26,403 bases of DNA from Gymnopus androsaceus JB14 (lineage: Eukaryota; Basidiomycota; Agaricomycetes; Agaricales; Omphalotaceae), in contig ML770002.1 of the NCBI GenBank assembly GCA_009733575.1, positions 1-26,403 of the forward strand. Reading direction: 5' to 3'. How positions within the stretch are numbered: position 1 is the first letter of the stretch; each line of letters begins with the position of its first letter. Both the position numbers and the translations under genes were made by a program. This document shows, piece by piece, positions 1 to 10,171 of this stretch. The notes under the pieces were generated by a model, which had not been told where the DNA came from, made no database searches, and saw nothing but the letters and a program-made list of their open reading frames with translations.

Positions 1-1580
1 CTATAACAGTTAGTTTCGCTGCATTCGCATTCGCATTTTCTAATAATGTATTTTGTGCCTAATACCTGTTCGTCTAGACCATGAACTCTGTGTCACCCCC
101 TACATTTCATCTGAAGATTCTGATTGTCTGGATGGAATATTTGGCGGCGACGAGGAAGTTATCAAATGTATGCCTGTCCCCGAATTTCACCCTCTTGATT
201 CAATGGTATACTTACCATGTGGTCTCTGCTGTAGCATATCTCGCGGAATGGACGGAAAGGGAACAGGTCTTCTCGCACACAAGTGAGTATTATGCATTAA
301 CAGTCTATCCGCCTCGATTCGCGAGATTACTTAGGCTACGCTTGCTTACCGTCCGACTGGCATTCATATTCATACTAATGTCCTTACCTCTTTTTATAAA
401 GCTCTTTGGACTCGGCAATCAAACTACGTCCTACCCCAAAGGAACTCGAAGAGCTTGGACCATCTTTCGGGCAGTTATGGCAAGACTTTTACATTGGGGC
501 ACCGGATAAGGCGGTTCTCACATTGTGTTCTTCTGCTGCGTGAGCTTTGCGTTTGGGGTTGGTTCGAAGACGAAATTAATTAACTTTTTGGACATAGGAA
601 CATGAGTAGTACACCATGTCCGCCGGGTTTGAAGACGTTTTCAATACTATACTATACGGTATGTTTCTCTATCCACCTGTGATTCCTATCTCTTGGAGTT
701 AATTCCTGTTCTAGCTGTATCCCGGCGCGAGAGGCTACGCTCATATCACTTCCGGAACGAATCCTTGGGCTCCCTTACGGTTTAATCCGGGGTATTTGGA
801 AGAGTGCGTCCCGTCCTTTCGTTCCTCGCTCTTCCATTTTACTGATTCTTCATCCTTAACAGCCCCACGGACGTTGCCATTCTCCGATGGGGCTATAAAC
901 GAGGACGTGAGCTCGCCCGAAGGATGAGGTCGTTCAGAGGGGAAATTCCTACTGGGAATCCCAAGTTTCCTTCTTCGACAACTACCACGAGCGTGGTAGT
1001 TCCCAGCGCGTCCGGTCCCGTTGACATTGACGCTCCGGATATTGTGTATTCGGCGGAGGATGATAAAGCTATTGACGATCACCATAGGGCTACTGGTGAA
1101 AATAACTATCTTTTCTTGTTTGTTATTACTGATTAAGAATCCGAACTGGATTTTTGTGTACAGTGTTCACGACATGGCATTCAGTGAGTGGCTTCTTTGG
1201 ACACCCAATCATCCAATGCTGTACGCTGAACTCTGTCTCCGTGACATAGCTTGGTACATGTGCAATGAAACCTCGAGCCGCCGGCGGAGTGGTCGATCCT
1301 CGACTGAATGTATACGGGGTGGAGAATTTGAAAGTTGCGGGTGAATTCGTTGTCCTTCGACCGTCGATGATAGCTATGTATTAACATCTCACTCGTAGAC
1401 TTGAGCATCGCGCCCCTTAACGTCGGTGGAAACACTTATAATACTGCTCTCATTGTTGGGTATGTGTTTCATGCTTTACCACTCTCCCAGGATTGAATCA
1501 TATGATTTGATTGGTTCAGGGAGAAGGCTTTCTTAATCATTGCGAAAGATTTAGGTATTTCGACTAAAGAGATAGCATAA
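1..1580 (+). pseudogene. Alcohol oxidase copy A, 3' half (exons 8-18), cut by window edge
   Basis: This is the C-terminal half of a GMC alcohol/methanol oxidase, the flavoenzyme that oxidises short primary alcohols to aldehyde and H2O2. By alignment with copies B and D the exons are 1-8 (tail of exon 8), 78-167, 235-282, 402-539, 598-658, 715-803, 863-1095, 1164-1183, 1250-1340, 1399-1459 and 1520-1580. The substrate-site motif TWHSLGTCAM, with the catalytic His, spans exons 15-16. NVGGNTY in exon 17 carries the catalytic Asn; the preceding position is Gly where B and D have Ala. The protein ends in STKEIA. Exon 10 is 48 nt instead of 49, a one-base loss in GAAAGG where B has GAGAAGG, and this shifts the frame. 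All other exons match the lengths in copy D, so the gene is either a fresh pseudogene or carries a consensus error. The 5' half lies outside the window. Confidence 0.8.
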
Positions 1581-2155
1581 CTTAGTGAATGTTGTCAGTT
1601 TTGAACATTAAATGTACTTAGTGAATGAATGGGTCCGAATATACGTGGGCACGACTCTCGTTGTGATTCCAACTTCTAATTAGCAGTGGGTTCGAAGGTA
1701 GTCAGTATACTAATTTAAACAGTTTCTTTGTCCCGTTACGATAGACATTCCTCTTTTTAGGAATAGTGTACATGACCTCCAACGAGGATGACGATTTAGA
1801 ATCCTATCTAAACCGGGATCAAGACCCAAGAATGGGAATTCCCGACGTCGCATCATCAAGAAAAAGTAACTCGAGACCAGGGGAGGTATCCTGTAAATGA
1901 AAACGCGCATTTCCAAACCGCGTATCGGTTATTTTTCTTATGCAGACGTTTCCGCCCGCCCATCTTTCCCTTGCATTGGCATACAGTTCCTGGCGAACCT
2001 GCGCGTACTACTTAAGGTATTTGTGTAAAACTCTTAGATAATACTACAAGTATAATTTAGCGGCGGAAGGAATAAGAATGCTTCTGGATAACTGTGAGGG
2101 AGACGCGTTCAGGATTGATGTGGTCCAGGGTTTAGGTTCGATTTTCCATATTTCT
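1581..2155 (+). repeat. AOX 3'-flank block Y, copy 1
   Basis: This block follows the stop codon of AOX copy A and is nearly identical to 8028-8575 behind AOX copy C. Copy 1 has an extra segment of about 36 bp just after the gene, bounded by repeats of CTTAGTGAATG, that copy 2 lacks. The block ends abruptly at about 2156, where the sequence switches to the promoter block of copy B. In copy 2 it instead runs on into the small-peptide gene. Confidence 0.8.
1772..1900 (+). CDS. 42-residue acidic ORF in block Y, copy 1 (unrecognised)
   Basis: A short open frame starts MTSNEDDDLESYLNRDQD and ends PGEVSC-Lys. It is conserved in block Y copy 2 at 8184-8312, with at most a silent change. An alternative end is a splice donor at GAG|GTATCC, with an acceptor before ACGTTTCCGCC further down, which would make it the first exon of a longer gene. 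The downstream exon differs by an indel between the two block copies, so a longer protein is not conserved. I do not recognise a domain. It may be the remnant of an unrelated gene caught in the duplication. Confidence 0.3.
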   Translation: MTSNEDDDLESYLNRDQDPRMGIPDVASSRKSNSRPGEVSCK

Positions 2156-2156
2156 T

Positions 2157-3766
2157 TCGAAACTACAACTCCTTTCAACGACGACGTCCCTGCGCACTAA
2201 AATCCAACACCAAAATCCACCTATTTGTTTGCTGCTGTTTTCACAGGTGCATGAATATGAATATGGAAAACAGTTCCATATAAATGATAGCACAGTCCAG
2301 GATAAGGCGAAGGATCATCGACACAATGCAAGGAGGAACGGCGCTAATTCTCATATACGTAACAGTCCGAGTTGGAAGTGCAGAACGCTTTGATAGACGC
2401 AATGACGGGCGCCTCGTAGTACTTTGCGTTAAACTATCACTTCGAAACTTCATTGCACTTGACTATTCTGCATCCTAGACTACTATCGCTTCCGAAAAAC
2501 TACTATCAGCGTGGCTGAACATTGGAGCCCAAGTAACCGGCTCCCAAATTCATCTTTCACGTCATCTACAAAGAGAGGAAGGCTTTCAAGAGCGAATTCT
2601 GCGAGGAATGTTCTAGCACCTGTTCCTCGCATCAGCTGCGATAGTCTATGGTGGTTGGAAGCACCGACGTAGTTCGGATGCCTTCTAGGCCGCTATAAAA
2701 CCATGATTTGGATAGCGAAAGAGCCACCCTCTTCAATGTCTCTTCTCGAATCCTATGATGTTGTTTTTGCTGGAGGTGCGGGCGAAATGCTCCTCCATCT
2801 ATCTCTTTAAAGCCTTTCCTCATTCTCACTTTCATCTCGTAGGAGGTACAACTGCCTGTGTCGTTGCTGGTCGACTTGCACAAGCTGATCCATCGTTGAA
2901 AATTCTGGTGAGATTTTATTGCTGCTATGCATTCTTCATCCAAGTAAGGCCTACCCTTTCAGATCATCGAAGCGGGCTCACACACCGAAGATCTCAATAA
3001 TCACGTCCAACCCGCTCGATCTCCAAACAACTTGAGGCTAGGACACAGCTTTCTCTCACCACAATTCCATTCCCAGTGATGCCTTGGTGGAAGGTCCATT
3101 CGTGTACCAACAGGCTGCTGTTTGGGTGGAGGATCTGCTGTCAACGGTGAGTCGAGTACAGTCCCTTGAAGCATTCAGACCAACTGGGCCTTTCTTAGCC
3201 ATGATGTACACTCGTGCTTCTGCTTCAGACTATGATGATTGGGAAAAAGTGGGTAATCCTGGTTGGGGGTCGAAGGATCTTATTCCTCTAGCGAGGAAGG
3301 TACGTGTTGCATATCAATGAACTGTTCACCACCCAATCACTAAAATTCTCCTTCCTCTCACCTGCACAGGTTGAGACCTACCAAGTCGCCTCCAGCGACC
3401 CCTCCGTGCACGGGTTCAATGGACCCATCAAGATCTCTCGCGGAGGACAGGTCACAAACATCGCGAGGGAGTTTCTAGAAGTCGCAGCTCAATATGATCG
3501 GGACCGAAAGACCGTGACGCAGTCGACTTTGGATGCTCATGATTTGGATGCTCAAGATTTTTACACGGTTGATGTTTATACGGTAAGCTGACATCTATAT
3601 CGCGCTACTTGATGTTAATCGTTTCCTTGCTTTCTTAGCCTTGGCACATGTACATCGACACCCATACCGGAAAACGCTCAGACACGGCACATCATTTCAT
3701 TTACAACCTTAATCCTGAATCCAAGCGAAACCTGCACATTCTAACCAATCGACGCGTTGTTAAGGT
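2157..3766 (+). repeat. Duplicated block Z, copy 1 (AOX promoter plus exons 1-6)
   Basis: From GAAACTACAACTCC onward this block repeats at about 6220-7766. It contains the promoter and the first six exons of AOX copies B and C. The two copies differ by more than twenty mostly single-base insertions or deletions and very few substitutions. Confidence 0.85.
2694..2700 (+). promoter_or_regulatory. TATA box of AOX copy B
   Basis: TATAAAA lies 42 bp upstream of the internal ATG at 2736 but only 9 bp upstream of the first ATG at 2703. With a usual TATA-to-transcript distance near 30 bp, the message would start between the two ATGs. That favours 2736 as the start codon. The box is conserved before copy C (6754-6759) and copy D (10906-10912). 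Confidence 0.6.
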
Positions 3767-5683
3767 TTTGTTCGAGTATGGATCAAATTTCCCTTCTTCC
3801 TCTGATTTCTGACTCGACTCCAGAAACAACCGCGCAGTCGGCGTCTCATACGCTGCTCACGACGACTTCAACGTCCTTGGCGAGGTGAAATACCCTCCTC
3901 AAACGGTGTATGCTTCCCGCCTAGTGATACTGTCAAGTGGAGCGTTCGGTTCGCCTGCGATTTTGGAACGGTTCGTCAGGATTTGACTTTCAGTTCTTTT
4001 TCTCATTCATTCGCATTACAGATCAGGAATTGGCTCCGCAGAGCATCTTGCCCAAGCACAGGTGGATCAACTGGTTGATCTTCCGGGTGTTGGAGAGAAT
4101 TATAACGGTTAGTTTCGCTGCATTCACATTCGCATTTCCCAATAATGCCTTTTGTGCCTAATATCTGTTCGTCTAGACCACGATCACTGTGCCACCCCAT
4201 ACATCTCATCTGAAGATTCCGATTGTCTGGATGGGATATTTAGAGGCGACGAAGAGGCTATCAAACGTATGCCTGTCCCCCAATTTCACCCTCCTCTTGA
4301 TTCCATGGTATACTAACCATGTGGTCTCTGCCGTAGCATATCTGGCGGAATGGACGGAGAAGGGAACAGGTCTTCTGGCGCACAAGTGAGTATATCATAC
4401 TATCTTGTCTTGATTCGCGATCACTTGGGCTCCGCTTACTTATCCGTCCGCATATCATTCATACTCATACTCATGTCCTTACCTCTCCTCATAAAGCTCC
4501 ATGGACTCTGCAATTAAATTACGTCCTACCCCGAAGGAGCTCGAAGAGCTTGGACCATCTTTCGGGCAGTTATGGCAAGACTTTTACGTTGGGGCACCGG
4601 ATAAGGCTGTTCTCATATTATGTTCTTCTGCTGCGTAAGTTTTGCATTTGGGTTTGGTTCGAAGACGGAATTAATTAACTTTTTGGTTGCGATGACACAG
4701 GAACCTGAGTAGTACACCATGTCCGCCGGGTTTGAAGACGTTTTCGATACCATACTATAAAGTATGCTCCTCTATCCACCTGTGATTCCTATGCCATGGA
4801 GTAAATTCCTGTTCTAGCTGTATCCCCGCGCAAGAGGCTACGCTCATATCACTTCCAGAACGAATCCTTGGGCTCCCTTACGGTTTAATCCGGGGTATTT
4901 GGAAGAGTGCGTACCCTCTTCTCGTTCCTCGCTCTTCCATTTTACTGATTCTTCATCCCTAACAGCCCCACGGACGTTGCCATTCTCCGATGGGGCTATA
5001 AACGAGGACGTGAGCTCGCCCGAAGGATGAGGTCGTTCAGAGGGGAAATTCCTGCTGGCAATCCCAATTTTCCTTCTTCGACAACTACCACGAGTGTGGT
5101 AGTCCCCAGCGCGTCCGGCCCCGTTGACATTGATGCTCCGGATATTGTGTATTCGGCGGAGGATGATAAAGCTATTGACGATCACCATAGGGCTACTGGT
5201 GAAAATAACTATCTTTTCTTGTTTGTTATTAATGATTAAGAACCGAATTGGATTTTTGTGTACAGTGTCTACGTCATGGCATTCGGTGAGTGGCTTCTTT
5301 GGACACCCAATCATCCAATGCTGTACGCTGAACTCTGTCTCCGTGACATAGCTTGGTACATGTGCAATGAAACCTCGAGCCGCCGGCGGAGTGGTCGATC
5401 CCCGACTGAATGTATACGGGGTGGAGAATTTGAAAGTGGCGGGTGAGTTTGTTGTCCTTCGACCGTCGATGATAGCTGTGTACTAACATCTCACTCGCAG
5501 ACTTGAGCATCGCGCCCCTTAACGTTGGTGCAAACACTTATAATACTGCTCTCATTGTTGGGTATGTGTTTCATGCTTTACCCACCCAGGATTGAAATTC
5601 AAACTGATTGCGACTGATTCAGAGAAAAGGCTTTCCTAATCGTTGCGAAAGATCTAGGTATTTCGACTAACGAGATAGTATAA
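2736..5683 (+). CDS. AOX: Alcohol (methanol) oxidase copy B, 18 exons, exon 3 disrupted
   Basis: This is an FAD-dependent alcohol oxidase (AA3_3) paralog. Exons: 2736-2775, 2843-2907, 2963-3146, 3199-3299, 3370-3582, 3639-3775, 3824-3970, 4022-4107, 4177-4266, 4337-4385, 4497-4634, 4701-4761, 4818-4906, 4966-5198, 5266-5285, 5352-5442, 5501-5561 and 5623-5683. Visible motifs are the FAD Rossmann glycines (FAGGGTTACVVAG), MMYTRASASDYDDW, GAFGSPAILERSG, WHSLGTCAM with the catalytic His, and NVGANTY with the catalytic Asn. It ends STNEIV with no peroxisomal PTS1. Exon 3 has an extra base near 3051 and a missing base near 3081. The shifted stretch contains an in-frame TGA at 3077-3079. The other 17 exons fit copy D, and copy C has neither of these two indels, so a sequence error is plausible. 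Exon 5 has a 15-nt longer Leu-Asp-Ala-type repeat than copy D. Confidence 0.75.
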
Positions 5684-6219
5684 CGTAGTGAATGAATGGC
5701 TTCGAATATACGAATATACGTGCGCACGACTCTCGATGTGATTCCAGTATCAAAGTAGCAGCTTGCTAAATCGACTACATAGATGCTACAAGCCTCGACC
5801 TCAGCATTGAGGATGAATACTATATTCTTCAACAAATTAACTCCACATTTGACTCAGGGTTTCCTGAGCCTTTGTTAAGCTGTAATAGTGTAACTCCCGC
5901 TGAGTTTGATATCTGATATTATTCGGACAAGCTTAGCTTGACCCGTGCCTACGGCACGGGCGGGGGTCCTCAGGGTATTATTTTAATAATATTCAGATAT
6001 TCTCTTTTTGTGCCAAAAGTGCATTACTGGTGCATCATATATTAGAAACTGAAAGTCAGTATACTAAAACATTACCTTTAGCATTGGCTGTTGGTGTATC
6101 AATAGTATGCTCATCTGGAACTAACTAAGTTCACAGAGAGCGCAATTCTCATTTGTTCTTCTTTGAACTTTTACTGTACACTTTCATACATGTTTTCCAG
6201 CATTCCATCCATTTATCGA
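5684..6219 (+). other. Intergenic flank of copy B
   Basis: The first 140 or so bases resemble the 3' flank of the copy E relic (14720-14865), including the string about TAAATCGACTACATAGATGC. The rest is AT-rich and unique in the window. It contains a GC-rich hairpin (5942-5960) and a short palindrome TATTATT/AATAATA near 5978. I see no gene. Confidence 0.6.
5942..5960. repeat. GC-rich perfect hairpin
   Basis: Arms CCCGTGCC and GGCACGGG flank a TAC loop and are followed by a G-run. It is isolated in AT-rich DNA behind copy B. It could be a terminator-like fold or the end of a small inverted-repeat element; no matching partner was found nearby. Confidence 0.5.
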
Positions 6220-7766
6220 AACTACAACTCCTTTCAACGACGACGTCCGCCTCGCGCCACTAAAATCCAACACCTAAATCCACCCTATTTGTTTGCTGCG
6301 TTTTCACAGGTGCATGAATATGAATATGAAAACAGTTCCATATAAATGATAGCACAGTCCAGGATAAGGCGAAGGATCATCGACACAATGCAGGAGGAAC
6401 GGCGCTAATTCTCATATACGTAACAGTCCGAGTTGGAAGTGCAGAACGCTTTGATAGACGCAATGACGGGCGCCTCGTAGTACTTTGCGTTAAACTATCA
6501 CTTCGAAACTTCATTGCACTTGACTATTCTGCATCCTAGACTACTATCGCTTCCGAAAAACTACTATCAGCGTGGCTGAAATTGGAGCCCAAGTAACCGG
6601 CTCCCAAATTCATCTTTCACGTCATCCTACAAAGAGAGAAGGCTTTCAAGAGCGAATTCTGCGAGGAATGTTCTAGCACCTGTTCCTCGCATCAGCTGCT
6701 GATAGTCTATGGTGGTTGGAAGCACCGACGTAGTTCGGATGCCTTCTAGCCGCTATAAACCATGATTTGGATAGCGAAAGAGCCACCTCTTTAATGTCTC
6801 TTTCTCGAATCCTATGATGTGTTTTTGCTGGAGTGCGGGCGAAATGCTCCTCCATCTATCTCTTTAAAGCCTTTCCTCATTCTCACTTTCATCTCGTAGG
6901 AGGTACAACTGCCTGTGTCGTTGCTGGTCGACTTGCACAAGCTGATCCATCGTTGAAAATTCTGGTGAGATTTTATTGCTGCTATGCTTCTTCATCCAAG
7001 TAAGGCCTACCCTTTCAGATCATCGAAGCGGGCTCACACACCGAAGATCTCAATAATCACGTCCAACCCGCTCGATCTCCAAACAACTTGAGGCTAGGAC
7101 ACACTTTCTCTCACCACAATTCCATTCCCAGTGATGCCCTTGGTGGAAGGGTCATTCGTGTAAACAGGCTGCTGTTTGGGTGGAGGATCTGCTGTCAACG
7201 GTGAGTCGAGTACAGTCCCTTGAAGCATTCAGACCAACTGGGCCTTTCTTAGCCATGATGTACACCGTGCTTCTGCTTTCAGACTATGATGATTGGGAAA
7301 AAGTGGGTAATCCTGGTTGGGGTCGAAGGATCTTATTCCTCTAGCGAGGAGGTACGTGTTGCCATATCAATGAACTGTTCACCACCCAATCACTAAAATT
7401 CTCTTCCTCTCACCTGCACAGGTTGAGACGCTACCAAGTCGCCTCCACGCGACCCCTCCGTGCACGGGTTCAATGGAACCATCAAGATTTCTCGCGGAGG
7501 ACAGGTCACAAACATCGCGAGGGAGTTTCTAGAAGTCGCAGCTCAATATGATCGGGACCGAAAGACCGTGACGCAGTCGACTTTGGATGCTCATGATTTG
7601 GATGCTCAAGATTTTTACACGGTTGGTGTTATACGGTAAGCTGACATCTATATCGCGCTACTTGATGTTAATCGTTTTCTTGCTTTCTTAGCCTTGGCAC
7701 ATGTACATCGACACCCATACCGGAAAACGCTCAGACACGGCACATCATTTCATTTACAACCTTAAT
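6220..7766 (+). repeat. Duplicated block Z, copy 2 (AOX promoter plus exons 1-6)
   Basis: This is the near-identical partner of 2157-3766. It ends at about 7766 inside exon 6, where the sequence jumps to the end of exon 16. Indels fall largely in short homopolymers or at doubled bases, for example GGGGG versus GGGG before TCGAAGG. Confidence 0.85.
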
Positions 7767-8027
7767 CTTATTGAAAGTGGCGGGTGAGTTTGTTGTCCTT
7801 CGACCGTCGATGATAGCTGTGTACTAACATCTCACTCGCAGACTTGAGCATCGCGCCCCTTAACGTCGGTGCAAACACTTATAATACTGCTCTTATTGTT
7901 GGGTATGTGTTTCATGCTTTACCACTCTCCCAGGATTGAAATTCATACTGATTTTGATTGGTTCAGGGAGAAGGCTTTCTTAATCATTGCGAAAGATTTA
8001 GGTATTTCGACTAAAGAGATAGCATAA
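6762..8027 (+). pseudogene. Alcohol oxidase copy C, internally deleted chimera
   Basis: The promoter TATA box (6754-6759) and exons 1-6 are of the copy B type. At about 7767-7771, within exon 6, the sequence switches to GAAAGTGGCGGGTGAG, the end of exon 16. Exons 17 and 18 then follow normally, ending in STKEIA and TAA at 8025-8027, like copy A. Everything between is missing, including GMC signature 2, most of the substrate domain and the catalytic-His motif WHSLGTCAM, so no enzyme could be made. Exon 1 also carries an extra T (CTCTTTCTCG) that shifts the frame just after the start, and exons 3-5 have further indels. The 5' half matches B and the 3' end matches A, which fits a recombination or deletion product between array members. 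Confidence 0.85.
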
Positions 8028-8575
8028 CTTAGTGAATGAATGGGTCCGAATATATGTGTGCACGACTCTCGTTGTGATTCCAACTTCTAATTAGCAGTGG
8101 GTTCAAGGTAAGTCAGTATACTAATTTAAACAGTTTCTTTGTCCCGTTACGATAGACATTCCTCTTTTTAGGAATAGTGTACATGACCTCCAACGAGGAT
8201 GACGATTTAGAATCCTATCTAAACCGGGATCAAGACCCAAGAATGGGAATTCCCGACGTTGCATCATCAAGAAAAAGTAACTCGAGACCAGGGGAGGTAT
8301 CCTGTAAATGAAAACGCGCATTTCCAAACCGCGTATCGGTTATTTTTCTTATGCAGACGTTTCCGCCAGCCCGCCCGCCCATCCTTCCCTTGCATATATA
8401 GTTCCTGGCGAACCTGCGCGTACTACTTGAGGTATTTGTGTAAAACTCTTAGATAATACTACAAGTGTAATTTAGCGGCGGAGGGGATAGGAATGCTTCT
8501 GGATAACTGTGAGGGAGACGCGTTTAGGATTGATGTGGTCCAGGGTTTAGGTTCGATTTTCCATATTTCTTTCAA
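8028..8575 (+). repeat. AOX 3'-flank block Y, copy 2
   Basis: This is the partner of 1581-2155. It contains the same 42-residue ORF (8184-8312). Copy 2 has an extra GCCCGCC-type expansion and loses a short stretch near 8390 relative to copy 1. After 8575 it continues into the promoter region of the secreted-peptide gene, which is probably the ancestral arrangement. Confidence 0.8.
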
Positions 8576-8799
8576 ACCTGATGAAACAGAAAGTCACCTA
8601 CTACAAAGGGCAGAGAAACGGCGTATCTCACTTCAGCGGTCTACTGCAGTGGAGCTCTATTGTTCACTTCGCCAGCAACAAATTTGCAACAAATCATAAG
8701 GATTCTTCAAGAAGAACATCCAGAAAAGTATTAAAGGCAACTGGGACAATTAGTTTGGCTGATCTGCTCTTGAAGCTCTCACCTTTCGAGTTCTCCAGT

Positions 8800-9094
8800 A
8801 TGAAATTCATTCACCATGTTTTTCTTGCTCTTACAGCGAGCAGTGTCCTCCTTGCCGTTGCTCATCCTCTAGTTGACCTGTAAGTGTCTCGACAAACTCG
8901 TTTCCATCATTTACTTCATTGACTACAATTTCAGCGATGAACGCCAGTACAGCGGCGGCACCAGCCTTGGGGGAAGCAATGAGTGGGCTAAACGCAAGCC
9001 TGAAGTGTAAATATTTGGAATAACTCTTTTACTTTTCACTGCTAACAGTAATTTCAGTGAAGAACAGCAGCGGCACCAGCCTCAGAAGCAGTAA
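8800..9094 (+). CDS. Secreted KEX2-type repeat peptide precursor, one repeat per exon
   Basis: Exons 8800-8879, 8935-9006 and 9058-9094 are joined by introns of 55 and 51 nt, giving 62 residues. Residues 1-21 are a clear signal peptide (MKFIHHVFLALTASSVLLAV). Exon 2 encodes one unit, ERQYSGGTSLGGSNEWAKR, ending in the dibasic Lys46-Arg47 that a KEX2 furin-like protease would cut in the Golgi. Exon 3 reads EEQQRHQPQKQ and stops. In another frame it still encodes a second unit, NSSGTSLRSSNEWAKR, with a stop at 9117-9119, so the second repeat looks frameshifted. The start at 8800 is preferred over the in-frame ATG at 8581 because it places the signal peptide at the N-terminus. A related locus lies at 15431-15607. 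No homologous named peptide is recognised. A secreted signalling or RiPP-type precursor is an inference. Confidence 0.65.
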
Positions 9095-10171
9095 CGAGTG
9101 GGCTAAACGTCAGCTCTAACTCCCGCCACAACACTCACGGCCCATTGGACATAGTGCAGATTGGTACTCTGAAATAAGATAGCATTCCTTCCAAGTGTAG
9201 CCATTCCTTATAAAACCACAGTTGAATAGCTGTAATCGATCTTGTAATTTAACCTGAACTAAATACTTCAGTGTAGGACGCGCCTCCTGAGATATAGATC
9301 TAGAAAGCACTGCTACCGTGAAATAGTGTGCTGGAGAACTAAAACCTATGGTTTCTTCAAGTCTGTTCGGGTATGCGCATTCTTCTTCCCCCCTTGCTAG
9401 CCGGAATCAAGCCAGAATATTATCAATGGAGTTTCTTTCCTATGATGAACGTATACCAGAAAGGCGAATTTTACCACATCTGAAGACCTTTGCTGCACAG
9501 GGGTTGCATGATGACCCAATACGAACTGTGGCTACTCCGTGTATTTTCTTGAAAATCCCGTTTTTGCCCGGCCTCACGTTGGTAGATTATGATTCGGTGC
9601 GCAGACCATCTCCGGAGACGAGATTGGAAGTCAGGCGTAGCGGATGTGATATCGGCGATAAGACTCAATCATACCTTGGAATGGTATGTGTATTTAAGAG
9701 GGCTTTTGAGACGAACCAATCTAACTGACTCATGTCGGGCACCTGTGTGAAACCGAAGGAAGCTCGATCCAATCTTCAATGGCATGCGGAGAATATCAAA
9801 AGCATTGCCTACCTGTTTTCGATTCGTTCACTGCTGATAGCTGAAGGCCTGCTCGGTTCAGCATTCTTAAGACTTTACTTACCAATTGCCCTCGTTAATA
9901 CTTTCGACTGGTTTCCGACCTCACGGTACTATCCATCACCAATTTCGGGGTCTTTGGGTCGCTGAGTGAATATTCTGTAACTAGTAGTATCCTCACCAGA
10001 ACCTCTTCCACTGTTTCAGGGCTCGGTTATCATCCGGGAAGGGACACCCGATCTGTACTTGGGGAGTGGCGGCTCTAGTAGTCTACGCGTCCGTAGAAGC
10101 CTAAGAAGGCTAGGGCAGGCTGAAGCTGTCACAGCTGCCGCTGACAGCGCGAATATTCGGCGACCGACAGT
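9095..10171 (+). other. Intergenic region between peptide gene and AOX copy D
   Basis: About 1.1 kb with no recognisable gene. A 126-codon open frame (9348-9728) and a 77-codon frame (9732-9965) exist, but they show no known motif, no convincing start context and no partner elsewhere in the window. A small hairpin (TCTACG, loop CGTC, CGTAGA) lies near 10081. Confidence 0.4.

Noticed and set aside
5872..5885. CCTTTGTTAAGCTG-like string resembling the right flank of the hAT-like element
   Set aside because: There is no TIR beside it. It is probably a chance or shared flanking match rather than a second insertion.
8581..8799. N-terminal extension of the peptide gene from the in-frame ATG at 8581
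   Set aside because: It would put 73 charged residues before the signal peptide. The ATG at 8800 gives a normal secreted precursor.
8800..9094. Basidiomycete mating pheromone precursor
   Set aside because: Those end in a CaaX farnesylation motif and lack a secretory signal. This precursor has a signal peptide and a Lys-Arg site and no CaaX end.
9348..9965. Two open frames of 126 and 77 codons
   Set aside because: No motif, no repeat partner and no convincing splice context. They are described only as part of an intergenic region.
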